64,000 nt of DNA from Galaxea fascicularis (lineage: Eukaryota > Cnidaria > Anthozoa > Scleractinia > Euphylliidae). Shown here in pieces: positions 54,052 through 64,000 of the stretch (position 1 is its first letter; each line of letters starts with the position of its first letter). The notes beneath the pieces were generated by a model. It worked only from the letters and a program-made list of their open reading frames with translations, did not search any database and had not been told where the DNA came from. The stretch covers positions 7,793,090-7,857,089 of the forward strand of contig OX419345.1 of NCBI GenBank assembly GCA_948470475.1, read 5' to 3'. The translations under genes and the position numbers were made by a program.

Positions 54052-55230
54052 ATGCATCATTTCCTCTTTATTTTACTGCTTCTTCCTCCCTCATCGTCTT
54101 TGTCGCGCTTTGACCTCACGGCGTCCTCGTTTATTGAAACTAAACAAAATTATGCGTTGTTCGATCACGTGGTATCCAGCCAAGTGACTAAAGGAATTGT
54201 GGCATGCTCGCATCTCTGTTTATCCGATAGTCAGTGTTTATCTTTTAACTTCAGAAAAAGGAATGAACTTGGTGATGAAGGTTTATGTCAACTTAACAAC
54301 CTAAAATGCTGTGAAAACGAGGAATTCAGCTTAACTCAAGCAAACGGATATGTGTATGGAGAGCTTATAGACGTTCAAATCAAACAATATGTATTTACGA
54401 ACTTAGGAGCGCAAGGTATGGATGGTCCCACAAACTTACAGCTTGTTGGCTATAAAAGAACGAGCCTGGAGGGAAAGGTCAACATCGTACAGGGTATCCA
54501 GTACTGGAAAATCCCTGTTTCTGGGACCTACGTTATAGAGGCCCTTGGTGCCTCCGGTGGCAATGGCACCTGCCAGGTCTGTGTTGGATGGAAACTTGGA
54601 GGACTGGGAGCCAGGATAAAAGGAACTTTCCACTTCATTGAGGGAACAACATTGAAGATTCTTGTCGGACAGCGGGGTCTCCCAACCGATTCCTTCATTC
54701 AGCGTCCAGGAGGCGGCGGTGGGGGGACGTTTGTTACTCTTCAGGATAACACGAAGATTATCATCGCCGGAGGAGGAGGTGGAGGAGGATTAGCTAGATC
54801 GAACTACGGGGACGGCGACCCAGGACAAGCAACTGGAAATGGTACACAGTACGGTGGGTACGATGGCATAGGGGGATTCCGGTATCAGACACTGAACAAG
54901 ACGTTCGACTCTACTGATATCAAAGCAAGTTCAGGGGCAGGATATGAGGGAGATGGGAACTCCGACACTACCGGGGCCCAGGCTAAGAGTTTCCTTGCCG
55001 GTGGCACTGGGGGGAAAAATTTTGTGGTAGAAAATGGAGGGTTCGGTGGGGGAGGGTTTGGTATGACTCACGGGGGAGGTGGCGGGGGATACTCGGGTGG
55101 AGGAGTTACAGGTACAAAAACGTCAGGAACCTCAGGTGGAGGAGGTTCTTTCAATTCTGGGTCCTCTCAGGTCAACGAAGTGGGAGTTAATAAAGGGGAT
55201 GGAAAGGTCATCATAACGTGTATCCAATAA
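54052..55230 (+). CDS. Secreted PAN plus ALK-like glycine-rich protein, paralog 2 (392 aa)
   Basis: Same plan as the gene at 42,691: signal peptide (about 1-18), PAN-like module (C52, C56, C62, C79, C86, C87; QCLSFNFRK) and a glycine-rich domain from about residue 115 (FTNLGAQG, YWKIPVSGTYVIEALGASG, KILVGQRG, GGGGGGTFV, GGGGGGYSGGG, ending GDGKVIITCI). Several N-glycosylation sequons are present. The ATG follows an acceptor (GTTTTCCCAG at 54,041), so both paralogs share a 5' UTR intron and a single coding exon. The upstream intron or promoter is interrupted by a Penelope-like element ending about 120 bases before the ATG. No transmembrane segment was seen. Confidence 0.92.
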   Translation: MHHFLFILLLLPPSSSLSRFDLTASSFIETKQNYALFDHVVSSQVTKGIVACSHLCLSDSQCLSFNFRKRNELGDEGLCQLNNLKCCENEEFSLTQANGYVYGELIDVQIKQYVFTNLGAQGMDGPTNLQLVGYKRTSLEGKVNIVQGIQYWKIPVSGTYVIEALGASGGNGTCQVCVGWKLGGLGARIKGTFHFIEGTTLKILVGQRGLPTDSFIQRPGGGGGGTFVTLQDNTKIIIAGGGGGGGLARSNYGDGDPGQATGNGTQYGGYDGIGGFRYQTLNKTFDSTDIKASSGAGYEGDGNSDTTGAQAKSFLAGGTGGKNFVVENGGFGGGGFGMTHGGGGGGYSGGGVTGTKTSGTSGGGGSFNSGSSQVNEVGVNKGDGKVIITCIQ

Positions 55231-55782
55231 CTACCTTGTTGTTATTCCGATTACCTTGTCAGGTCAAAATTTAATCAGGTTGTCTTGATCCGAATGATAA
55301 TCTCTAAAGTTCTGATTTCATTGCCGAATATGGCTGGTTCAAGAAAGTACAGATTGGAAGGTACATAAAAAGTAAGAGTTTAATCCATATAGACCAAAAA
55401 AATGTTCGTCGTATCTGACAAATGAGCCCGCGTTAAAAAAATGAAAATAGCTGTGTTTTACAAAGACGATTTCTGCACAGGTAGTTGATCAAATCTGCAA
55501 AAGGTCTCCAATAAGTGGACATATTAGTTAAAACCAATTTAATAATCAAGCAAGGTTCTAGGAAATGCTGATAACCGAGTTACTTAGTATGTTTGGATGC
55601 AAAGGCACCCCAAAAAGTGGAAAGGTATCAGGAGAAGCGGTAATAAATGTAAAAGTAAAAGTAAGTCACAAGGACAGTCGTGAAAGAAAAGTAGTATATG
55701 GATAACTTTGTTGAATTAAGAAATTAAAACCGTTCCAAAGTGCTTAGAGGTTAGCACATAATAATAAAAAGCAAAGAGACTT

Positions 55783-55899
55783 TTATTCCATTTCTGAATG
55801 TTGTCCTGCAGTGATTCTTTGGCCTTCCGCTCGAACCTGTACCAGCGACAGCAAGTGTTCATTCTTTTCTTGGTTCAACTGAGTTTCAAGTTCTGAAAC
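55783..55899 (-). CDS. Coiled-coil gene terminal exon with overlapping poly(A) signal
   Basis: Reads VSELETQLNQEKNEHLLSLV, ends AGQHSEME and a TAA stop. The stop codon overlaps an AATAAA hexamer (ATGGAATAAAAG), so the 3' UTR may be very short. The acceptor is CTTCTCAAG, phase 0, in agreement with the previous exon. Confidence 0.82.
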   Translation of the reverse strand, partial: VSELETQLNQEKNEHLLSLVQVRAEGQRITAGQHSEME

Positions 55900-58800
55900 C
55901 TTGAGAAGAAAAAGTTCAGTTTGAAGGGAACGTTCGCTGATAGTTGCAATTGAAATTAAAAGGTGGCAGGCCCCTCTAGTTCAGAGAGCTAATAATATTA
56001 TAGGTTGGATAAAATTCTATTAGTTGCAGGATAAAGTAATCTGCGCTTTGAACAGCTGGGCCAGGTTTGTAAGTAGAATATGACTTAAACGGAAGATTGC
56101 GTAGTCATTCTGTCAGTGTTACCTGAAAGCTGAAACTGACCTAAGTAATAGACATAAGAAATAACCGGTTAAAACTAGTAATCTTTAGTCACATGCTATT
56201 CTTTAACAACTCAGAGATCCCATCTGACCAATCAGAGCAAAGACACCGAACCCTCCCCCCCCCCAAAAAAAAAAATTACTAACTGTTACATAATTATGAC
56301 GTGACACAGTCAGTGCCCAGTTGTTCGAAAGCCGATTAACGCTAATCCAGGATTAAAAAGTAATCAAGGAGGTTATTTCTCTGTCCCCAAACGTTGTTCA
56401 ATGCCGATATTCTGCAAAATTTTAGATTAGGGAAAGTCAATCCGGAAAAACAAAAAGCAGCGAAAACAACTTTCATCCAATAGTTAAAAACTGCAACCAA
56501 AGTTTACGCTAATCCTGGATTATGTTAATCGGCTTTCGAACAACCGGGCCCAGGTGGACTATCCGCGCGAGCATTGCATTTTAGCTTTTGCCGGTTCCTT
56601 CCTCACTTCGCCTAGAAACTGTGGCAAGGGAAAACGAATAGCTTTCAGAGCTGAGTTTATGAGGTAGCAGCTGTAAAAGGTGAAAAGAGTTTTAGGGTCA
56701 TGAAGGCTAAACCGTCTCTTTACGGTGCCAGTATATCTCATCCGCAACTCAAGTTGATAAAACAAAAAATCCGATTTCCCTCCTTCACTCATCTAGCAAT
56801 TTACTACCAACCCCTACCAGCTGCCCCACATTGGATGGAATCCCTGGTACAGTGTGAAACAGATCGAATAAGCAAAGCAAAAGAACTATACCTTTTCGAG
56901 CTTAAAACAAATATAAATTAATCAAGCTTATTTACCTTTAGAAAGAGCTGCCGTAATTTCTGAATGGTTCTGTTGTCCATTTTCTCAGTGCATTCTGTTC
57001 CTACGTGTTCACCGCTTTTGCCTTGCAAACTCGATTCCCTATTAAAAATGAATTTAAACGCATATAAGTTATGTGAACAATCCGCACCACTTTTTTTTGG
57101 ACTAAGAGAATAATCACACATCCAATGAGATGTAAATGTATCTGTTTGATGATCGAGTAACTAACAGCTCGATCCAGAATTATATGTTAACTTCTTGCAT
57201 GCTGTTTAATTAAATGTTAAATTAAAATCTTTATGATTCGATCGATGGCATTTTTCGTCCTTCAGTTTTAATTCGACTTTGACATATTCCAGTCACCTTT
57301 AGTTACACCAAAAGCCAGTTATCAAATGAGAAGATAAAAAAGGACAACACAACACTGAAAAAAAAGAATTAAAATCTCAGGTTTGTTGCTTACCATTTTC
57401 TTATAGCCTCGTCGACTGACTTTCTCAGAGTGGAGATTTCACATTTGTTTCTTTCTTTTAAGACTATATTTTCGTGCTGCAGCTGATCATTTCTGAGAAA
57501 AATTACATAATCAAAAAAAAAAAAAAAACGCTGAATGCGGTTTCACCGTTTTCTAAATGTAAGACAGAAATAACAATAAAATGTTCTGCACAGGGAATAA
57601 CGCGCGAGTCTGAACTTAGAAGCACCACCACTAAGTTCCTAGCCGGCGCTTACCATTTACACGATCCATCCGGCTGGAAATTTTGGGTTTAAATATTCAA
57701 TGCTGCAGCTTGTCCAAAAGGAAAATGTATAAATCACAAAATGCACTAGTATTAGTTAGAAAGCTAAAAAAGAACAGAAAAAGCGCATGGATTTAGCCCA
57801 TGGCCCATAATTCTAGTATGAAACGTTCCAAATGGAATGGTATGTTCCATTTGATTTTCCAACCAGAATTTCCTGGATTTCAGTGTAAATGGTAAGAACC
57901 CCTTGTCACCTGGGATAAGCGACCATTTCCATTCAAACTCAGACCTTAACTTAACTTGAATAATTATCATCATGTTAAGTCCACATCCTCCTGACGCTGC
58001 CGTTTTTCTTTTCACCTTTTTAATAAATGATGCTAAAGCCAAATCACTTTTCAAATGTCTGTCTCGACGTCGTTTAGAAGGACAGATGCAAATGTTTCTT
58101 TTTGTAAGGAAAATCAGTTTAGGAATCAGCATTTTCTGGCAATGGATGAGGAACTAGATGTAGCCTCGGCACATGGCCTGTTTGTCGTGTCGACCAAGAG
58201 AGCAAGGAAGGAACGAAGTGCTGACGAACGAAGGACTCAGAGCTAAATGCGTCCCAGTTAGGGCGTCCTGTTTTTATACTAGACGCATTAAACGTCTGAG
58301 TCATTTAAAGTCGTCCGTTAAGTGTGTCTCAACGACGCACTTAAAACAAGACGTTAAAGTCGTCAGACATTAAATGCGTCTGTCTTTTTTATCGTTTTTA
58401 TACTTGTCTCCAGACGACTTTAACGTCGTAGACAACTTTAACGTCTCTAGTATAAAAACAGCCAATCAGAAAACGTACTTTCTCGTTTGAGATGGCTGCT
58501 TATAATATATTCCAATATGTGTTCTATTCATACCTCTGAACTATACACTGATGAAAGTTGACCTCATTTTTAAGCGAGTTCTCTAACTCCTTGATCCTCA
58601 TTTGAGCCTCCCTTAAGCTGATCTCCTGTGTTGTGCTCACCACTTTGAGATCGTAAAACTCTTTGTTTTTCTCGTCGAGTTGCTTTCTACGGCGACGATA
58701 ATATTATATCATTATCAGCACATAGTATGCAATCTAGTGTTTAAGGTTAAAACACAGCAAAAGAAAATTATCCATCTCTGATATATATATATTGAAAAAA

Positions 58801-61800
58801 AAAAAGAATAAAATCATGTATTTCATAAATTCCTAATTTGGGCAGGCTCTAATGTTTTCAATCTGTAAATCTGAGTCAACAAAGTCTAGCTGTCGCCTTC
58901 TGGATCTTGAGCCCCTCAAGCAGAGTTTCGCAGAGCGCACAATGGCGAAAGACACTTATTATAGCAATCACATACTATTAGTGGAAATGTTAGGCCGAGT
59001 CTTCCCTTCGACCTTAACTGCGATTTGTATCTCGCCGCTTGTGTTTGATAAAAACCTCGGAGACGTTACTAACAATTACTGATTTTTCCGTATTGATTAA
59101 TCGAAATAAAAACGATCATAACGGCTCACTGATAACGGCTGGGGTGGGGAATTTTGCCAGCTGTGAGGGGTACAAGGGGAGTGGGGGGAGTTATCGTTTT
59201 TTGAAAGTCCGGATAATCTATTGGACGTAAAGTAATTTTGTTTAATTTTCGAAGGACGCATTTAAGGTAAATTTGCACCAAATTTTGCTACCATTATTGA
59301 CACAAAATAGTTTGAACAGGTCATACAAGTTATTATGACCCCTCCTAGGAATGGGCTCCACACCCTTTTAAATGCAAACTTTTTCGCTGAAACGTCATGC
59401 AAGGGAAAACCCACTTAGCGTTTCGACTCTCACTTGACTAACTCCAGTTCGGCTTGTTTGGCTGTAGTTTCAACATCAAGTTTGTTCTTCAGCTGTAGTA
59501 AAATAAATGTAAAACTATGTTATCAATTCGCACTATCGCTTGAGAAATCAAATGCGCCCTCTATGCGCCAACTCATGAATTGCATGGGTTTACAGTTAGT
59601 CTTGAACAGAGGAGGACAACAGATTAAAGTTGGCAAAAATAAATTTTCTGTACCTTGGGGCCCGTTATAATAAAAAAGTTGGTCCTATGACGCTTTTTTT
59701 TTAATATCCCATATTCAAGATGTCAGCCATCTTTGAATTTTCGGAAATAAGGCACTGCATCAGCAATTCTGATTGCTGCGTAAACGTATAGCAAATTATT
59801 TTAGTTACAGTTTAAATTTCATTAATTTCAGGGTCTCTTTTGTGAAGTAAAAAGTAATGAAAAATAACGAAAAGAAAAAAAAAAGGCGGAAGAAGTTTGC
59901 GGAAGAAAATTCATTTGTTCGTAAAGGAAAAGGATGTCAAATTAGACACACATTTAGCCAGCAGGCATAAAGAGAATCAGGTAAGTAGCGATAAATATTT
60001 TTCATTCCTACTCTAATGCTAAAGCGGGTTTACGTCTTCTCACGACGAGCGGACTTCTCAGGAAAACAAAGATTGAAACAATGGCTGTGCTCAATCATGA
60101 TTATGACACTTATTTTAAAGGTTAATACCGGTCATTACCATCTTCAGTGGAGGTGATTATGATATAGTGAATGTAAACATCGGGTAATAAATGTTTGCCA
60201 GTGTCTGTACAGTAGAAGCATCGCTGTTTAAGCTCTAAACATTTTCAATACTGTTTGATAACTTTAAACGTATTTCCAGGCATTTCAGAGGAGTTGAAAT
60301 CAAAATTTTCTGGGGAAGCATGCCCAAGGAATCCCCTGGTTAGCTCACGCTTACGTATCCGCCTTTCAGGCCCCCACTGACTCCAAAACATACTGCGCGA
60401 GCCCTGATTTAGAAAATGTTTTGTCCTGAGAGACTAAGAGGCCTTGTTATTTTTCCATCATTCACTACGCGTAATCAAAGATGGCTGGCATCGTGGATGA
60501 GAGCTATTATTGTGATTTCTAAAAGTTACCTCAATGCTCACTGACTGCAAATCTCGAACATTTTTTGCCATTGTATTCTTTTCGTCAAGCGTCCCTTTTA
60601 AGTGTCCTTTTAGTGCTTTCAGCGAATCCTTCGTCTTGTTTAATGTTCCTGGCAAGTGGAAAAAATTATAAGATCTATTTCCAGTGGAAGGGAGATATGG
60701 CCTAATTATATGCATCTAATTAGTGAAATATCAGAATTTCATCACTAAGTCAGTAGCAAAATCTAAAGAAAGTGTTTCCCTGGAGTTTAATCAGCCAGTT
60801 ACCCCCTACATCTAGACAGCTCGTTTGGAGGCTATCCGCAAGTCATAAAATGCTCAACTGACGAGCCACATGGATACCAAAGCTTCACTAGGTCACACGT
60901 GTTCTATAGCGATATTCACTGTTTACAAACAAGTCTTTTGATATTTAAATTTTGCCAACCACAGAACAAAAGAATCCTTTGTTTCGAGAGCCAATAAACC
61001 TCTGGTTGGCACATTAATGACAATAGATGACGTAACGATGAGTATCGCTATACTGTTGTAGGAATAGAAAATGCTAATGTTGAAGCCAAAAATACATATG
61101 GTAAATACTTCTACCTTGGGTGGTTTTCAGCTTCACTGAATACAGATCCATGTCTTTCAAAGAAGCTTCCAAAATATTCTTATCTTTATTCAATGACTCG
61201 ATTTCCTCAGACATCTCTCTTTGCTTCTCCAACAAATCGACTACACACTTCTTGTCAGTTTCTAATTCCCTTTCACGCTTGTAGAGTTGTGACTTTAGGG
61301 TTCCACTGTCTTGTTTAAGTTGTCGAATCAAGCTTTCTGCGCCAACGATTGTTTTCTCTTTGTCTGACAAGACATCCTCAAATTTCTGTTTGACGAGGAA
61401 ACTCGAGTCCTTAAACTCTTCAAAGCTTTTCACAAGACAATCTTTCTCGTTTGCCACACGAGCCAGGTTGTTTTCTAAGCTCTTTGTCTCGTATTTTAAA
61501 CGACCATTCTCCTTTTGTTCAGCTTCTAACGATTTGCGAGCAACACACAAACTATCTTCTTTATCAGTCACTAAAATCTTCAAATTTTCGACTTCTCTGG
61601 TCAAAAACTCTTTGGATACTTCCACAGACGCAAGAGCAGAGTTTATTTCAGCGATCTCCGCAAGTCTCAGCTTCAATTCTTCATCCAGAGATGTCAGCCT
61701 TTCTTCAAGTCTAACATTTTCCTTTTTCAGGAATTTAATACGACAGTCCATGGCTGTTCTTTTGTTTTCTTCGTCTTGCTTCGTCTTCTCCAACGCAGCC

Positions 61801-64000
61801 AACAAGCTTTCCTTTTCTTTGTTTAACGTAAGAAGAAGACCTTCTTGGTTGTCTAGTTCACCATGTAAATGATCTACCTCTTCGGTCAGGTCGCTTTTGT
61901 CTTTTAGGGAAGACGCCTTAAGGTTTTCGAATTCCGAGAGAATCTTTTCGTTCTCAGACTTTCCATCTTTAATCTGTGAGACGAGGGCCCTGTTGTTAAA
62001 TTCGCTATCTTTTAAGCTTGTCAACAGATTTTGCACCGCTCCTTTCAGCTCTTCTTCTCGTGTTACTGCTTCCTCGATTTCTGCTTTTTGCACACTTATT
62101 GTTTCCTGTAATTCCGTTATAATTTTTTCTTCTTCATCCTGCTTGAGTTCCATTTCCTCAATAAGCAGCGAACGTTCATAAAATTCCGCTTCTTTGGTCT
62201 CCTTTTCCTTCTTTAACTCTATCATTTCTGTATCTCTCTCATTTAACTTTAATTGCAATGTTACCAACTTTTCCTCCAGTTGTTCATGTTTCTTAGCAGT
62301 TTCAAAGTGGTTCTTCTTTAGAATCTTGACCTTATGTATCAAAACCGCTATTTTTCCATCTTTCTCATCAATAGATCGCCTCTGTTTCTCAAATTCCTGA
62401 AGTAACTTTTGTTTCACTTCCTTTGCGCTAACTTTCTCGCTTTGCGGTACCTTAAGCAGATCCTCGATCTCGCGAAAAATGCCTCGGAGCTCCTGGACTT
62501 TGGCTTGCTCACAACACAATTCTGCCGTAATCGTCTCCATTTCTTGCTCCTTTAACTTTTGTTTCTTTTCAAATTCTGAAACGGCGTTCACCATATTGCT
62601 TTCCATTATCTCTAGCTCTTTATCTCGATTCTCCAAAGATTTTTTCATCTCAAAAACTTTATTCTCCAGCGATCGACACTCATCTTCGATTATTTTTAAG
62701 TCCCTGTTAAGTTTGAGTTCGTTATCTCCAGATTCTTGGATAAAGGCGGCCAAATTGGCCCTCATATCGTCATTGTCTTTGTTTGAGTTTTCCAGCTCCT
62801 TCTTCAAGGCAGAAATTTTGTCGTCTTTTCTTTGCAGGCTCTGATGGTATTTAACAGCGTTTTCCTGTATGATAGCCTTCAGTTTTTCCCCAACATTTTC
62901 CCTTTCCTTGAATCCTTTCTCTGTTGAATGGAGAATCGTTGTAATTTCCGCAACACAGTTATCCTCTTGTTGTTTTAATTGAGCTCGGAGGCTTTCGATT
63001 TCTTTCTCAGCGTTTGTTAGCTTGGTTTGATTCGCCTCGTCCAAGTTAGTTTGGCAATCTTTAAATTCTTTCTCAAGTTCGCCTGTTTTTTGAAGCACGT
63101 CTCTATAAGCAGCCGTTATTTCTGCAATCTTCTCGTCTTTTTCCTTTAAACCTCTTTCGAGTTTTTTTGCTTCATCTTCTTTCCACATAATTCTTTCCTC
63201 GAAGGATGTACGTGTATCTTTTATCACATCATCTTTTACTTTCATTGCTTCCTTCCAACACCCTTCGCGCTTTTCTACTTCACACTTCTGTTCGAAAACA
63301 GTTTTCTCGAATTTTTGTTGCAATTCCTCAATTTCCTGCTCTTTTGAAGCGATAGCACCTGTTAGAGATCTTTCTAATGCCTCTTTTTGACTTTTCTCGC
63401 ACGCGTATTTCTCGTGTAGGAGTTCTAACTCCTCGGAAAGTTGTACTAGCTCAGCCTCGAGCTTATTTTCTTGTTGTTTGGCATCTTCTAGCAATCTAGT
63501 TAAGCTTCCAACGTCGTTTTCTCGCTCTTCCAGGTTAATTTTGAGATCTTGGTTCTCTTTTTCTAATTTCTCTTCCTTGTTTCTCAAATTTTGTATTATT
63601 GCTGTATTAGTTTCCTCCATTATTGCCTTCTGCTCTATTTCCAAACCGATTTTCTTCTCAGAGATGCTCAATTTTTCCTTTAGTAAAAACTGCTCTCTAT
63701 CCTTCTCTCGGATGGCAAATTCTACATTCTTTTGAGCTTGTAAATATTCCGAGTTTTCCTCTCGTAATTGGCGAATCAGTTCCTCAAGATTTTGCCGAAC
63801 CGATTCTAACGATCGAACTTTACATTCCAGTTCGCACATGCAATTGTTTTTCCTTTCTAAATCATCTCGCAGACACTTAACATCCTTTTCCAAGGAGTTC
63901 CTATCCTCTTCGATCAGATTCATAGCAGATTTCCAGCTTTCAAGATCATGGGTGAGCGTGTCAAATTCCTGTTGCAACCTTTTCTTGTTGTGCGATTCGC
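55783..64000 (-). CDS. Large coiled-coil protein gene, 3' part (7 exons, open at right edge)
   Basis: Seven exons on the minus strand join in consistent phase and end at a stop. The in-window product is about 1,180 residues, almost all heptad-rich Glu/Lys/Leu coiled coil, with few Pro or Gly. No motor, kinase or GRIP-type end domain is visible. It resembles golgin, EEA1-like or centrosomal coiled-coil proteins in composition only, so no family is assigned. The protein's N-terminus lies beyond 64,000. Introns carry two MITEs. Confidence 0.85.
56314..56551. repeat. MITE with GTTGTTCGAAAG ends, copy 2
   Basis: Reverse-oriented full copy of the 22,023 element: CCCAGTTGTTCGAAAGCCG...AGCAGCGAAAACAACTTTCA...ATTATGTTAATCGGCTTTCG. 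It lies between the last two exons of the coiled-coil gene. Confidence 0.88.
56936..57038 (-). CDS. Coiled-coil gene exon
   Basis: Reads ESSLQGKSGEHVGTECTEKM then DNRTIQKLRQLFLK. The first half is less helical than the rest. The acceptor is TTTTTAATAG and the donor AAAG|GTAAAT. Phase 2 in, 0 out. Confidence 0.8.
57394..57492 (-). CDS. Coiled-coil gene exon
   Basis: Reads NDQLQHENIVLKERNKCEIS then TLRKSVDEAIRK. The acceptor is TTTCTCAG and the donor AATG|GTAAGC. Phase 2 at both ends. Confidence 0.83.
58015..58218 (+). repeat. Dispersed repeat fragment, shared with 47,079-47,215
   Basis: Encodes LFKCLSRRRLEGQMQMFLF then MDEELDVASAHGLFVV in different frames. It lies in an intron of the coiled-coil gene in antisense orientation. 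Matches the minus strand of the 47-kb copy with small indels. A MITE begins about 50 bases further on. Confidence 0.65.
58267..58461. repeat. MITE with TATACTAGACG ends and internal CGT-rich repeats
   Basis: Terminal inverted repeat CTGTTTTTATACTAGACG at the left and CGTCTCTAGTATAAAAACAG at the right. The interior carries several direct and inverted copies of GACTTTAACGTC-like words. About 195 bases; no coding capacity. Confidence 0.7.
58534..58686 (-). CDS. Coiled-coil gene exon
   Basis: Reads KQLDEKNKEFYDLKVVSTTQ then EISLREAQMRIKELENSLKN. The acceptor is GCCGTAG and the donor CAGAG|GTATGA. Phase 2 at both ends. Confidence 0.85.
59434..59492 (-). CDS. Coiled-coil gene exon (59 bases)
   Basis: Reads LKNKLDVETTAKQAELELVK. 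The acceptor is TACTACAG and the donor CAA|GTGAGA. Phase 0 in, phase 2 out, consistent with both neighbours. Confidence 0.8.
59500..61114. other. Coiled-coil gene introns
   Basis: Apart from the exon at 60,530-60,648, I see no coding sequence or clear repeat here. Confidence 0.5.
60530..60648 (-). CDS. Coiled-coil gene exon
   Basis: Reads TLNKTKDSLKALKGHLKGTL then DEKNTMAKNVRDLQSVSIE. The acceptor is ACTTGCCAG and the donor GAG|GTAACT. Phase 1 in, phase 0 out, both fitting the neighbours. Confidence 0.85.
61115..64000 (-). CDS. Coiled-coil gene, large exon (partial 5')
   Basis: Open across about 2.9 kb, including the last bases of the window, so the exon starts outside. The residues form near-continuous coiled coil (LEEKLVTLQLKLNERDTEMI, LEERLTSLDEELKLRLAEIA) with some semi-regular repeats of the form KD-I-ALKKELE. 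The donor CCCAAG|GTAGAA ends in phase 1. A single exon of this length is unusual beside the short 3' exons. Confidence 0.9.

Noticed and set aside
61360..63880. Plus-strand Ser/Phe-rich open frames opposite the coiled-coil exon
   Set aside because: Typical antisense readings of a Glu/Lys-rich coding strand; no independent support.

Overview
This looks like a piece of an animal nuclear genome, most likely an anthozoan cnidarian such as a stony coral or sea anemone. The reasons are AT-rich DNA, short exons in long introns, many short foldback (MITE-like) repeats, Penelope-like elements with a GIY-YIG nuclease, and intronless-coding secreted PAN plus glycine-rich genes. Some assignments rest on remembered cnidarian families rather than a search, so the clade is an inference.

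Region 1 (1-28,100, minus strand) is one large gene, read from about 28,096 down past the left edge. I assembled 17 exons by eye from splice sites and homology. In order they encode a Rab-binding helix, a FYVE-type C4-C4 zinc finger, an acidic linker, a PDZ domain, a C2A domain and a Ser/Pro-rich linker. This is the order of RIM (regulating synaptic membrane exocytosis), the active-zone scaffold. The C2B end lies outside the window. Most junction phases fit; four do not resolve by eye. A THAP-domain first exon with its own promoter-like region sits inside the gene (23,370-23,720), and the introns are full of foldback elements.

Region 2 (28,100-42,600) holds no gene I can support. It is dominated by non-autonomous elements: an 827-bp element with compound ends, a 1.45-kb element with inverted repeats of about 430 bp, a 15-bp minisatellite, and a foldback carrying a nested insertion.

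Region 3 (42,600-55,300, plus strand) has two paralogous secreted proteins (375 and 392 aa), each with a signal peptide, a PAN/apple-like module and a glycine-rich domain resembling the one in ALK/LTK receptors. Between them lie two 5'-truncated Penelope-like elements, a non-LTR retrotransposon fragment, and a decayed copy of a cnidarian helical protein family.

Region 4 (55,780-64,000, minus strand) is the 3' part of a large coiled-coil gene: seven exons with fully consistent phases, open at the right edge. Its introns carry further MITEs.

No rRNA, intact tRNA, CRISPR array or operon-like structure was seen. Exon ends are read from GT/AG sites and may be off by a few bases where noted.
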